Shown piece after piece: positions 18,524-27,433 of a DNA stretch of 64,000 nt (its first letter is position 1; each line of letters opens with the position of its first letter). A program made the translations under genes and the position numbers. The notes beneath the pieces were generated by a model. It was not told the origin of the DNA and did no database searches. It was given only the letters and a program-made list of their open reading frames with translations. The stretch spans positions 1 through 64,000 of the forward strand of contig JACTMJ010000022.1 in NCBI GenBank assembly GCA_014584705.1, given 5' to 3'. The DNA comes from Acidobacteriota bacterium (lineage in GTDB: Bacteria; Acidobacteriota; Terriglobia; Bryobacterales; Bryobacteraceae).

Positions 18524-18570
18524 AACGGGCTTCGGAGCGCGGTCTTGCGTTCCGCGCGCCGAAGCCCGTT
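18524..18570 (-). terminator. hairpin terminator of the korAB operon
   Basis: AACGGGCTTCGG at 18524-18535 pairs perfectly with CCGAAGCCCGTT at 18559-18570, with extra GC pairing inside the loop. It starts 20 bases after the korB stop on the minus strand. The run of T after it is poor. Confidence 0.6.
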
Positions 18571-18589
18571 TAGGAGAGGGTGAGGCTAT

Positions 18590-19642
18590 CTACGCTTTCG
18601 GGGCGGTGGCTTCCCATATATCGCCCTGGCGGAGGAGGCTGTCGAGGTTGCCGGGCTTGCGGGCGGCGGCGCGGGCTTCCTCAATCTGCCGGTGAACGCC
18701 GGCGTCGTAGGATTCCTGTTCCACCGCGCGGAAGACGCCGATGGGCACGGGGAATTCGGGTTGCCGCAACTGGCTGAGGAGGTAGGAAAGCGACGGGTTG
18801 GTCTCGTCGTGGCGCAGAAGCTCCTGTGCGGGCTCCGCGCCTTCTTCCACAGCGACATTCTCCGGCAGGAAGTTCCGCAACTGGATGCCTCGGTTGCGAT
18901 CCCGGCCGAAGAGCAGCGGCTGGCCGTGCTCCAGTTCGAGGGTGTTGTCCGGCCGTTCCTTGCGGTCCTGCACGCTGGCGAACGCGCCGTCATTGAAGAT
19001 CGGGCAGTTCTGGAGAATCTCAATGAAGGCCGTGCCCCGGTGGCTGGCGGCGCGGGTGAGCACGTTGCGGAGGTGTTCCCCGTAAACGTCGATCGAACGC
19101 GCGACAAACGTGGCTCCGGAGGCCAGGGCGTAGGCGATGGGATCCACCGGCTGATCGACCGAGCCATAGGGCGAGGTCTTGGTTTTCTTGCCCGCCTCCG
19201 AGGTGGGCGAATACTGCCCTTTGGTGAGGCCGTAGATACGGTTGTTGAAGAGCAGGATCTTGATATCGACGTTGCGGCGCAAAGCATGCAGCAGATGGTT
19301 GCCGCCAATCGAAAGGGCGTCACCGTCGCCGGTGGCCACCCACACGGAAAGATCGGGGCGCGTCACCTTGATGCCGGTGGCAATGGCGGGCGCGCGTCCG
19401 TGAATGGTATGGAAACCGAAGGTGTTGACGTAATAGGGAAGCCGGCTGGAGCAACCGATCCCGGAGATCATCACGAAGTTCTCGCGCGGGATGCCGAGAC
19501 CGGCAAACACCTTCTGCACGGCATCAAGGATGGCGTAGTCACCGCAGCCGGGGCACCAGCGGATGGTTTGGTCGGAAACAAAATCGCGCTTGGTATATAC
19601 CGGCGGCGCGGGAGCATCGCCGTTCACGGTGAGAGTGCTCAT
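18590..19642 (-). CDS. korB: 2-oxoacid:ferredoxin oxidoreductase, beta subunit
   Basis: 350-aa thiamine-diphosphate subunit of a 2-oxoglutarate-type ferredoxin oxidoreductase, which oxidatively decarboxylates a 2-oxoacid to its CoA thioester (or the reverse) with ferredoxin. WCPGCGDYAILDAVQK and GIGCSSRLPYYVNTFGFHTIHGRAPAIATGIK are the cofactor-binding signatures, and GDGDALSIGGNH is the metal/diphosphate motif. NNRIYGLTKGQYSPTSEAG is typical of the 2-oxoglutarate branch. The Cys residues of CPGC and GC fit ligands of the single Fe-S cluster found in these two-subunit enzymes. It overlaps the alpha subunit gene by four bases. Confidence 0.9.
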   Translation of the reverse strand: MSTLTVNGDAPAPPVYTKRDFVSDQTIRWCPGCGDYAILDAVQKVFAGLGIPRENFVMISGIGCSSRLPYYVNTFGFHTIHGRAPAIATGIKVTRPDLSVWVATGDGDALSIGGNHLLHALRRNVDIKILLFNNRIYGLTKGQYSPTSEAGKKTKTSPYGSVDQPVDPIAYALASGATFVARSIDVYGEHLRNVLTRAASHRGTAFIEILQNCPIFNDGAFASVQDRKERPDNTLELEHGQPLLFGRDRNRGIQLRNFLPENVAVEEGAEPAQELLRHDETNPSLSYLLSQLRQPEFPVPIGVFRAVEQESYDAGVHRQIEEARAAARKPGNLDSLLRQGDIWEATAPKA

Positions 19643-21552
19643 TGCGGATCTCCTTCCAGGGCGCGGTCAATCGCGTCCAGAATCTCGGTGCTGCGGAACG
19701 GCTGGCCCTGCACCTTGCTGTAACGGATGGTGTTGCGAAGATACCTGGCGCGAAGCACCATATCCAATTGCCCGAGGTTCAGTTCGGCCACGAGGACGCG
19801 GCTGAAACGGGCCAGGACGTCGCCCAGGTTCTCCGGCAGCGGGTTCAGATGTCGCAGATGCAGGTGAGAGACACGGAGGCCGCGGGACCGCGCCTGATTC
19901 ACGGCGGTGCGCAGCGCGCCGAAGGTGCCGCCCCAGCCCACGACGAGCAGATCGCCCGAAGAATCGCCGAAGGGCTCCGCGGGCGCGAAATCGCGGGCGA
20001 CGCGGGCCACCTTCTCCGCGCGGAGGCCCACCATTTCCTCATGTACCTGGGGATCGTAGGAAATGTTGCCGGTGATGTTGCTGTGCTCGAGGCCGCCCAC
20101 GCGGTGTTCGAGGCCGGGCGTGCCGGGAACCGCCCAGGGGCGGGCCAGGGTTTCGGGATCGCGGCTGAAGGGGTGGAAGGTTTCCGGGTCCACGTGGTGG
20201 TGGACGGAAATCGCCGGCAGATCGCTCTCCAGCGGTACGAGCCAGGGCTCCGAGCCGTTAGCGATATAGCCGTCGGAGAGCACGAAAACGGGTGTCATGT
20301 GGGTGACCGCGATGCGAACGGCTTCGAACGCAACGTCGAAGCAATCCGCGGCGCTTTGCGGTGCGAGCACCACCACCGGGCACTCGCCGTTGCGTCCGCA
20401 GAGCGCCTGCAGCAGGTCCGCTTGTTCGGTCTTGGTGGGCAACCCGGTGGACGGCCCGCCACGCTGCACGTTGACGATTACCAGCGGAAGTTCCGTCATC
20501 ACGGCCAGGCCGATGCCTTCGCTCTTGAGCGCGACGCCGGGTCCGCTCGTGGTGGTGAGCCCGATCGCCCCGGCGAACGAAGCGCCGATGGCCGCGCAGA
20601 CAGCGGCGATTTCATCTTCCGCCTGAAAGGTGATGACGCCTTGCGGTTTGAGGCGGGCAAGCTCCGCGAGAATGTCCGACGCGGGCGTGATGGGATAGGA
20701 GCCCAAAAAGAGGGGCAACCCCGATTTGACCGACGCCGCATAGAGGCCCAAAGCCATGGCCTTGTTGCCGCTGATATTCCGGTAGAGGCCGGGCTGCTGC
20801 GCGGCCGCGGGCACTTCGTAGCGGGCGTCGAACAACTCGCTGGCATCCGCATAGGCGTAACCGCCGCGCAATGCGGTGAGGTTCGCTTCGCAGATATCCG
20901 GAGTCTTGGCGAATTTGGATTGAATCCACGTCTCGGTTGCTTCGAGCGGCCGGGAATAAAGCCAGTAGAGCACCCCGAGCGCATAGAAGTTCTTCGACAT
21001 CTGCTTCTCGGGTTTGGCGAGGGGCGATTCCTCCAGCGCCTTCATCGTCAAGGTCGTGATCGGGATGGAGATGAGCCTGAATCCGTCGAGGGAGCCGTCT
21101 TCGAGCGGGTTCGTTGCATAGCCCGATTTCGAAAGGTTGCCCTTGTCGAAGCCGTCCGTATTCGCAATGATGGTGCGCCCGTGGCGAAGCGTTCCGAGAT
21201 TGACCTTCAGGGCGGCGGCATTCATCGCGACCAGGACGTCCGGTTCGTCGCCCGGCGTGAAGATTTCACCGGAAGAGAATTGAAGCTGGAAGGCGCTGAC
21301 GCCCGGCAGGGTACCGGCGGGAGCGCGAATTTCCGCCGGGAAGTCCGGCATGGTGGCGATGTCGTTCCCGATGAGCGCGGAAGTGGTGGCGAACTGGGAA
21401 CCCGTTAGCTGCATACCATCGCCGGAATCGCCGGCAAAGCGAATGACCACGGAATCCAGACGGCCGGCTACCCGCGCTACCGGTACGGAACTAAGCCCGC
21501 TGATGTCGTCGACGCGGACGAGCGACTCGGACGGAGATACTTCTCCCGTCAT
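19639..21552 (-). CDS. korA: 2-oxoacid:ferredoxin oxidoreductase, alpha subunit with fused gamma domain
   Basis: 637-aa subunit with the gamma domain first (VVIRFAGDSGDGMQLTGSQFA, about residues 20-200) and the alpha/pyrimidine-binding part after it (NKAMALGLYAASVKSGLPLFLGSYPITPASDILAEL from about 250, with TTSGPGVALKSEGIGLA and QRGGPSTGLPTKTEQADL). This fusion is the KorA arrangement of two-subunit enzymes. ATG 21552 is chosen because GGGAGGTC stands six bases before it; a 24-codon longer reading lacks any support. The C-terminal HLRHLNPLPENLGDVLARF region is the usual end domain. Together with korB it links the TCA cycle to ferredoxin. Confidence 0.9.
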   Translation of the reverse strand: MTGEVSPSESLVRVDDISGLSSVPVARVAGRLDSVVIRFAGDSGDGMQLTGSQFATTSALIGNDIATMPDFPAEIRAPAGTLPGVSAFQLQFSSGEIFTPGDEPDVLVAMNAAALKVNLGTLRHGRTIIANTDGFDKGNLSKSGYATNPLEDGSLDGFRLISIPITTLTMKALEESPLAKPEKQMSKNFYALGVLYWLYSRPLEATETWIQSKFAKTPDICEANLTALRGGYAYADASELFDARYEVPAAAQQPGLYRNISGNKAMALGLYAASVKSGLPLFLGSYPITPASDILAELARLKPQGVITFQAEDEIAAVCAAIGASFAGAIGLTTTSGPGVALKSEGIGLAVMTELPLVIVNVQRGGPSTGLPTKTEQADLLQALCGRNGECPVVVLAPQSAADCFDVAFEAVRIAVTHMTPVFVLSDGYIANGSEPWLVPLESDLPAISVHHHVDPETFHPFSRDPETLARPWAVPGTPGLEHRVGGLEHSNITGNISYDPQVHEEMVGLRAEKVARVARDFAPAEPFGDSSGDLLVVGWGGTFGALRTAVNQARSRGLRVSHLHLRHLNPLPENLGDVLARFSRVLVAELNLGQLDMVLRARYLRNTIRYSKVQGQPFRSTEILDAIDRALEGDPQ

Positions 21553-22136
21553 GAAAGACCTCCCAACATCCCAGGCGACACCAACCAAACGGGGCGCGCC
21601 AATTTCAATGCAGCAATCGCGCAATTCCGTATCGAAGCCATCGGGAACACGCCGGACTCAGGACGCGAGGCGGATGCCTGACCGATGGTATCGATTCATG
21701 AGGTCGGCCGGGAAGAAAACACGCTCCGGGGATGAGATTGCTGCCAGGTCTCGAAACTGAGAATGTGACGGCCTCATGCGATGAGCTTCATGCCCATATC
21801 ATCATGATACAAAGATTCCCGGCGGGAAACAGGACTATTTTCGTCGCTGTTCCAGAGTGTCGCCGGAAGCTCCCCGGGGACGCCTGTTTCAGACGCCCCA
21901 GCGGAGATTGCGCCGGGAGCGCACGGAGGCGGAAAAGAGGCGCCGGATCGCGAGAAGCGACGCCCGCGACGGAGCCCCGGGGCGAGTGCGGCGGGCCTTC
22001 GCAAACCCTTGATTTCGCACGTGCCAGAGGCGGCTGCACGGCCGACGGCAGAGGAGCGCGCGAAAAAAGAGGACTAAAATGTCTTTTTTATTGATTTCCG
22101 GCCCGTTCGACGCTAGGATTGAGACAGGAGGAGAAG
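21553..22136. other. intergenic region between divergent korA and the TIG-domain gene
   Basis: 584 bases that must hold the promoters of both neighbours. No protein is recognisable. A 13-base palindrome TATCATCATGATA lies at 21797-21809, about 245 bases upstream of korA, and an AAAAAAGA / TCTTTTTT inverted repeat spans 22063-22089 just upstream of the TIG-domain gene. Neither matches a regulator site that I can name. Confidence 0.4.
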
Positions 22137-22556
22137 ATGAAACGGTCTTTTATTCTGCTATTGATTGCGGCTCTCGCGTTTCCCGCCATCGCTCTGGCGG
22201 CCACCGGCGTGCCGATGATGCGCGCGCTCGATAAGGAAGAGGCGAAGCGCGGCGACGCCGTCGTGGTGAGCGGGGAAAACCTGGGCAAGGCGAACGTCGG
22301 CGAGCTTTATCTCACCGACGGCACTAACGACGTGAAGCTGAAGATCACCGAGCAGACGAACAGTGCGATCACCTTCGTGGTCGGCAAGGATGTGAAGTTT
22401 GGGCGCTACAGCCTGATGATTCTCACGGCCGGGGAAACGCCGATGTTCATTGAACAGCCGGTGAAGCTGAGCGTCGTGGAGGAGTACACGCCGAAGCCAC
22501 CCGTGGTGGAAACGCCGGCCGAGCCCTCGACCGCCGCTCCATCGCAAAGCCAGTAG
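22137..22556 (+). CDS. exported IPT/TIG-domain protein
   Basis: 139-aa small exported protein. MKRSFILLLIAALAFPAIALA is a signal peptide; the rest is a single Ig-like IPT/TIG fold (MMRALDKEEAKRGDAVVVSGENLGKANVGELYLTDGTNDVKLKITEQTNSAITFVVG) and a Pro/Thr/Ser-rich tail. Such single-domain proteins usually bind other surface molecules; the partner is unknown. ATG 22137 follows GGAGGAGA closely. A strong hairpin 94 bases after the stop ends the transcript. Confidence 0.75.
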   Translation: MKRSFILLLIAALAFPAIALAATGVPMMRALDKEEAKRGDAVVVSGENLGKANVGELYLTDGTNDVKLKITEQTNSAITFVVGKDVKFGRYSLMILTAGETPMFIEQPVKLSVVEEYTPKPPVVETPAEPSTAAPSQSQ

Positions 22557-22649
22557 GCTTGAGGACTTCTCCTGCCGGGATGAGGGAGCGGTTCAGAGCG
22601 CCGGGCGCGCGCCCGTGACGCCGGGAATCGCGGAATAGAGATACGCAAG

Positions 22650-22680
22650 GAACGAGCCGGGGCCACTCCCCGGCTCGTTC
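22650..22680. terminator. strong hairpin terminator
   Basis: GAACGAGCCGGGG pairs perfectly with CCCCGGCTCGTTC around a five-base loop CCACT, followed on the plus strand by TGTATT. It lies between the convergent TIG-domain and dipeptidase genes. Confidence 0.8.
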
Positions 22681-22775
22681 TGTATTGGCGGAGCCGAGGC
22701 GGCGAGAGGGATTTCGCGATGCCGCCCGCGGGTGAACGGGCGCTCTCGTTTCGCGGTTTGCGTTCCAGATGGCGG

Positions 22776-24155
22776 CTACGAGGGACGATCCGCAAGCCGG
22801 CGCAGATAGTCGGCGATGACGTGAATCCCCCGCCAGAAGTTCGGCATATAAAATTTCTCATTGGGCGCGTGGAGATTGTCGTCCGGCAGACCAAAGCCGA
22901 ACAGGATACAAGGGGCGCGAAGCGCGCTTTGAAACTTCCCTACGATGGGAATGGCTCCGCCGCAGCGAATGAAGGATGCCGGGTTCGGAAAGTGGCCGGA
23001 CATCGTTTGCAAGGCGAGTTGAAGATAGGGGTGGGAAGGGTCCACCAGACTCGCCGGAGCGCTGCCAAGCACGGTGAGAGAGGTGACGACCCCGGCGGGC
23101 GTGGCGAGCTTGAGCGCCTCTTCCAGTCTGCGGACAATGTCGCCGGCAATCTGGCCCGGCACAAGGCGGCAGGAGAGCTTGACCGTGGCTTTCGCGGGGA
23201 TCACCGTTTTTGAGCCCTCCCCGACGTATCCGCCGCGAATGCCATGCACTTCCAGCGTGGGCCGAGCCCAAACGCGCTCCAGAACGGAATAGCCGGGTTC
23301 GCCGGTGAGCGCAATCGAACCGACTTCATTCTCGAGATACTCGGTTTCGTTAAATGGCAGCGCCGCCCATTGCGCCAGTTCCTCTTCACTCGGGGCTTCC
23401 ACGTCGTCAAAGAAATGGTTCACGCGGATGCGACCGTCGCGATCCTTGAGCGCGGTGACGATCTCGGCGGCGGCCATGACCGCGTTCGGCGCAACGCCGC
23501 CGTACTGGCCGGAGTGCAGATCGTTGCGCGCGCCCCGGACTTCAATTTCCACGTAGACGATGCCGCGCAAGCCTACGGTGATGGAAGGCCAATCCCTGGC
23601 GAACATCTCCGTATCGCAAACGACGATGGCGTCGCTCGGAATCTCCGCGGCATGCTTCTCCAGCCAGTTGCCGATGTGCGCGCCATTGGTCTCCTCCTCG
23701 CCTTCGCAGAGGACACGCACATTCACCGGCAGTTCGCCGGTGGTGGCCATCAAGGCTTCGATGGCCTTCACCCAGAGGAAGGTGGGGCCTTTGTCGTCCG
23801 CCGCGCCGCGCGCATAGAGGTTCTCTCCGCGAAGCTCCGGCTCGAACGGAGCGGACAGCCACTCGTCGAGCGGATCGGGCGGCTGGACGTCGTAATGGCC
23901 GTAGAAAAGCACGGTGGGTTTGCCGGGAGCGCGGAGCCATTCGGCCGCAACCAGCGGGTGGCCTTCGCCTTCGATGAGCCTGGCCTTCTCCAGCCCCGCC
24001 CGCTCCAGGGCGGAACGCAGCCATTCCGCGGCTTCGCGCACGTCCGCATCGTGTTCCGGCTGCGCGCTAATCGAAGGGATTCGCAGGAATGCCTTCAGCT
24101 CCTCCAGAGTCCGCTGGCGGTTTTCTTCGACGTGGGATGCAAGAGTGGAAGGCAT
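22776..24155 (-). CDS. M20-family metallo-dipeptidase
   Basis: 459-aa cytosolic peptidase of family M20, cleaving dipeptides or short peptides with two zinc-type ions. Metal ligands stand in the expected order: His of FYGHYDVQPPD (near 85), Asp of GAADDKGP (near 117), the Glu pair of CEGEEETNG (near 150), Asp of VVCDTEMF (near 179), and His of LHAPNEKF (near 430). The dimerisation domain is inserted between about 195 and 330. The length is normal for the dipeptidase subgroup. It is divergent from the gene at 24244 with an 88-base spacer. Confidence 0.9.
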   Translation of the reverse strand: MPSTLASHVEENRQRTLEELKAFLRIPSISAQPEHDADVREAAEWLRSALERAGLEKARLIEGEGHPLVAAEWLRAPGKPTVLFYGHYDVQPPDPLDEWLSAPFEPELRGENLYARGAADDKGPTFLWVKAIEALMATTGELPVNVRVLCEGEEETNGAHIGNWLEKHAAEIPSDAIVVCDTEMFARDWPSITVGLRGIVYVEIEVRGARNDLHSGQYGGVAPNAVMAAAEIVTALKDRDGRIRVNHFFDDVEAPSEEELAQWAALPFNETEYLENEVGSIALTGEPGYSVLERVWARPTLEVHGIRGGYVGEGSKTVIPAKATVKLSCRLVPGQIAGDIVRRLEEALKLATPAGVVTSLTVLGSAPASLVDPSHPYLQLALQTMSGHFPNPASFIRCGGAIPIVGKFQSALRAPCILFGFGLPDDNLHAPNEKFYMPNFWRGIHVIADYLRRLADRPS

Positions 24156-24243
24156 GGGTGTTTCCGCCCTGATCGTAGCCGAAACGCGGGTGCTGCCGCC
24201 AGGCTAATGGTGTACCAAATTAGTCCGAGATAGAATCGAAAGT

Positions 24244-26346
24244 ATGGCGACCAATCGACTCGCACGGGAACAAAGCCCGTATTTACTGCAGCACGCCCAC
24301 AATCCGGTCGATTGGTTTCCGTGGGGAGAAGAGGCATTCGAGAAGGCGCGGACGGAGGATAAGCCGATCTTCCTTTCGGTGGGCTACTCGACCTGCCATT
24401 GGTGCCATGTGATGGAGCGCGAATCCTTTGAGAGCGAAGCCATTGCCGAGGTTCTCAACCGGAGTTTCGTTTCGATCAAGGTGGACCGGGAAGAGCGCCC
24501 GGACGTGGACCGCGTCTACATGATCTTCGTGCAGGCCACGACGGGCGGCGGCGGATGGCCGATGTCCGTGTTTCTTACTCCGCAGTTGAAGCCGTTCTTC
24601 GGCGGCACGTACTTCCCGCCCGAAGACCGTTACGGGCGGCCCGGATTCCGGACGGTGCTGGAGCACATCGCCGCGCAGTGGAAGAGCCAGCGCGCGCGCA
24701 TTGATTCGTCGGGCGAGCAGGTGATGGAGCAGCTTGAAAAGTACGCGCGCGTGAGCAGCAGTTTTCTGCCGGACGAGAAGACGATCGCGACGTGCTTTTC
24801 GGCGTTTCGCCGCGGATTCGACCAAAGGTTTGGCGGCTTTGGCGGCGCCCCGAAGTTTCCGCGCCCAAGCGTACTTAATTTCCTGTTGCGCTATCACAAG
24901 ATCCACGGGGACGAGGATGCGCTGGCGATGGCGGAGAAGACGCTGGAGGAGATGGCCAAGGGCGGCATGAACGATCAACTGGGCGGCGGCTTCCACCGTT
25001 ACTCGGTGGATGAGCGCTGGTTTGTGCCGCATTTCGAGAAGATGCTGTACGATCAGGCGCAGCTCGCTACCGCCTATTTGGAGTGCTATCAGGTGACGGG
25101 GCGCGAGGATTTCGCGGAGGAAGCGCGCCGCATTTTCCGGTATGTGGAACGCGACATGACGGACGAGACCGGTGCGTTTTATTCCGCCGAGGACGCCGAC
25201 AGCATAATCGACCCAGCGAGGCCCGCCGAGAAGGGTGAGGGCGCCTTTTACATTTACAGCTACGAGGAAGAACTCGTTGAGCTCCTTGGCCGTGAGACCG
25301 CCGAGCTCTTCGCATATCGGTACGGCGTGAGCCCGCAAGGCAACGTGCAAGAGGACCCCCACGCCGAGTTCACCGGCCGCAATATTCTCTTCCGCGCGCA
25401 TACGGTGGAGGAGACCGCCGAGAAGTTTGGCAAACCCGTCGCGGCGGCGCGCGATGCGCTATCCGCGGCCGAGGAAGCGGTGCTGGCATTGCGCAACCGC
25501 CGCGTTCGCCCGCATCTCGACGACAAGGTGCTGGCATCCTGGAACGGGCTCATGATTTCCGCCTTTGCGCTGGGTGCGCGGGTGCTGAACGACCGGCACC
25601 TGCTGGCGGTGGCGCAGAAGGCGATGAGCGCGATCGTCACCAATCTTTACGTACCCGGCGAGCGCAAGCTGCTGCGCCGGATGCGCGGGGGCGCGGCGGC
25701 GATCGACGGCTTCCTGGACGATTACGCGTGCGTGGCGCAGGCGCTGCTCGACCTCTACGAAGCGGACTTCCAGCCGGTCCATCTGGTGATGGCGCTGCAC
25801 CTGACCGAGCGGATGCGCGAGCTATTCGAGGACAAGAAGGCCGGCGGGTTCTATGGTTCGCGGGAGGGCGACGACTCTCCGGTTTTGCGGATGAAAGAAG
25901 ATTATGATGGCGCCGAGCCCAGCGGCAATTCCGTGGCCACGCTCAATTTGCTGCGGCTGGCCGCCATTACCGGTAAAGACGAGTTACGGCAATCCGCCGA
26001 ACGCACAATCAAGAGCTTCGGCCAGAAGCTGAGCGACCAGCCCACCGCGCTCCCGCAATTGATGGTGGCATGGCTCTTCCTGCGCGCCACGCCGAAACAA
26101 GTGGTGATCGCCGGCGACGCCGGAGACCCCAGAACCGCGGACCTGCTGATGACGGCGCAGAAACCCTTCTCGCCGAACCGCATCCTGCTGTGGAAGAACG
26201 GGGAATCCCGCGAAGCGTTGGATTCGATCGCACCGGGAACGCTTCCGCTGGAGGCCGCCGATGGCGCTCCCTCGGCGTTCGTATGCGAGAATTTCGTCTG
26301 CCAATTGCCCGTGAACACGACCGGCCAATTGCTGACCCTGCTGTAG
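24244..26346 (+). CDS. YyaL/SPATA20-type thioredoxin-fold protein
   Basis: 700-aa cytoplasmic protein of the DUF255 family. The N-terminus [29 protein letters not shown] is near-invariant in the family, and the thioredoxin-like domain has [15 protein letters not shown] with the CxxC pair near residues 47-50. The C-terminal two thirds is an alpha/alpha-barrel similar to N-acylglucosamine epimerases ([49 protein letters not shown]). Its reaction is not established; redox or sugar-related roles have been proposed for relatives. Thiol peroxidase follows 75 bases downstream, which suggests a shared redox theme. Confidence 0.85.
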   Translation: MATNRLAREQSPYLLQHAHNPVDWFPWGEEAFEKARTEDKPIFLSVGYSTCHWCHVMERESFESEAIAEVLNRSFVSIKVDREERPDVDRVYMIFVQATTGGGGWPMSVFLTPQLKPFFGGTYFPPEDRYGRPGFRTVLEHIAAQWKSQRARIDSSGEQVMEQLEKYARVSSSFLPDEKTIATCFSAFRRGFDQRFGGFGGAPKFPRPSVLNFLLRYHKIHGDEDALAMAEKTLEEMAKGGMNDQLGGGFHRYSVDERWFVPHFEKMLYDQAQLATAYLECYQVTGREDFAEEARRIFRYVERDMTDETGAFYSAEDADSIIDPARPAEKGEGAFYIYSYEEELVELLGRETAELFAYRYGVSPQGNVQEDPHAEFTGRNILFRAHTVEETAEKFGKPVAAARDALSAAEEAVLALRNRRVRPHLDDKVLASWNGLMISAFALGARVLNDRHLLAVAQKAMSAIVTNLYVPGERKLLRRMRGGAAAIDGFLDDYACVAQALLDLYEADFQPVHLVMALHLTERMRELFEDKKAGGFYGSREGDDSPVLRMKEDYDGAEPSGNSVATLNLLRLAAITGKDELRQSAERTIKSFGQKLSDQPTALPQLMVAWLFLRATPKQVVIAGDAGDPRTADLLMTAQKPFSPNRILLWKNGESREALDSIAPGTLPLEAADGAPSAFVCENFVCQLPVNTTGQLLTLL

Positions 26347-26421
26347 TTGGAGGCTCGCGGTACAATAGCCCCTTGGCCCGCGGACATGGCTCACAAGATC
26401 GGGGCGAGTTCAGGAGAAATT

Positions 26422-26934
26422 ATGGAACGCAAAGACGCCGTCACCCTTAAGGACAAACCGCTCACGGTGCTCGGGCCGGAGCTGAAAGTGGGCGACAAAG
26501 CTCCCGAGTTTGAGCTGACGGACCAGACGCTGGGCGTGGTTACACTGAGCGACACCACAGGCCGCCCGCGCTTCTTCAGCGTGGTGCCGTCGCTGGACAC
26601 TCCCGTCTGCGATGCGCAGACGAAACGCTTCAATGAAGCGGCCGCGAAGTTCCCCGGCGTGGATTTTTACACCGTGAGCATGGATCTTCCGTTCGCGCAG
26701 AGGCGTTGGTGTACCAGCTTCGGGGCGGAGCACATCAAGATGCTCAGCGACCACCGAACCGGTTCGTTCGGGCTGGCATACGGAACGCTGATCAAGGACC
26801 AGCGCATTGAATCTCGCGCCATCTTCGTGCTGGATAAGGACGACACGCTTCGATACGTCGAATACGTCAAGGAGATCGCGAGCGCGGCGAATTACGACCG
26901 TGCGATTGCGGAAGTGGAGAAACTCGCGGGCTGA
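26422..26934 (+). CDS. tpx: thiol peroxidase (atypical 2-Cys peroxiredoxin)
   Basis: 170-aa peroxiredoxin of the Tpx type, reducing hydrogen and lipid peroxides with thioredoxin. The peroxidatic Cys is in SVVPSLDTPVCDAQTKRFNE and the resolving Cys in RRWCTSFGAEHIKMLSDHR, the two-cysteine pattern of Tpx; GTLIKDQRIESRAIFVLD completes the active-site environment. ATG 26422 is preceded by AGGAG at seven bases, and the family normally begins here; an open reading 25 codons longer is not needed. The transcript ends at the hairpin at 27013. Confidence 0.95.
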   Translation: MERKDAVTLKDKPLTVLGPELKVGDKAPEFELTDQTLGVVTLSDTTGRPRFFSVVPSLDTPVCDAQTKRFNEAAAKFPGVDFYTVSMDLPFAQRRWCTSFGAEHIKMLSDHRTGSFGLAYGTLIKDQRIESRAIFVLDKDDTLRYVEYVKEIASAANYDRAIAEVEKLAG

Positions 26935-27012
26935 TTCGAGAGCGCCGGCACTTGACCGCTCACCACCATTTGCGACAAGATTTGTTTTCGCTCAATTAGC
27001 CTCAACGAGTGA

Positions 27013-27039
27013 ACGACCCCGGAGCTTTGCCGGGGTCGT
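27013..27039 (+). terminator. terminator of tpx
   Basis: ACGACCCCGG / CCGGGGTCGT 10-bp stem with a seven-base loop, followed by ATTGTTTTC. A standard intrinsic terminator 78 bases after the tpx stop. Confidence 0.85.
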
Positions 27040-27379
27040 ATTGTTTTCGATGGACTCAAGCGCGGCTATCGCCGCCGGGGCGCGCCCAATTTCGGTTTCA
27101 AGAGCGCCGCGATCGCGGAAGAAGGAGGGCGTGGACGAAAAAAAACCCTCTGCTGCAATTAGTAAAGGTGTTTTGCCCGGAACGGCGTGAAATCCTTTTA
27201 CCGGATCCCGCAAGCACGATGTCTACGCGAGACCGTTCCGGAACCATCCACCAACTGCACCAGAGGGCAGGTCAAAAGACAAGTTTCGTCAATTCACTAT
27301 CGAATCCTAGCACGCCGGTGCCCAAATGCAAAGCCCGCTAAGCTGTTGAAAACGAGTCTCCGCCACCCATGATCGTGAG

Positions 27380-27422
27380 TGACAAAAGTGTGTCAGGCGG
27401 AACAAGCGTGTCACTATGACAC
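27380..27422. promoter_or_regulatory. TGTCA/TGACA repeat cluster, candidate operator
   Basis: Two dyads built from the same pentamer: TGACA-N6-TGTCA at 27380-27395 and GTGTCA-CTA-TGACAC at 27408-27422, the second ending 11 bases before the ATG of the next gene. The cluster is well placed for a repressor of the gene at 27434. No regulator gene is adjacent. Confidence 0.5.
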
Positions 27423-27433
27423 AATGAGGCTGC

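Larger units (their letters stand above)
26935..27433. other. intergenic region with terminator and candidate operator
   Basis: 499 bases between tpx and the Tat-exported protein. It holds the tpx terminator at 27013-27039 and the TGTCA/TGACA repeats at 27380-27422. The stretch 27060-27360 shows no recognisable gene. Confidence 0.5.

Noticed and set aside
19642..21408. 588-codon open frame antisense to korA
   Set aside because: The minus strand encodes an unmistakable 2-oxoacid oxidoreductase; the antisense frame is Arg/Gly/Ala-rich with no family features and reflects high GC.
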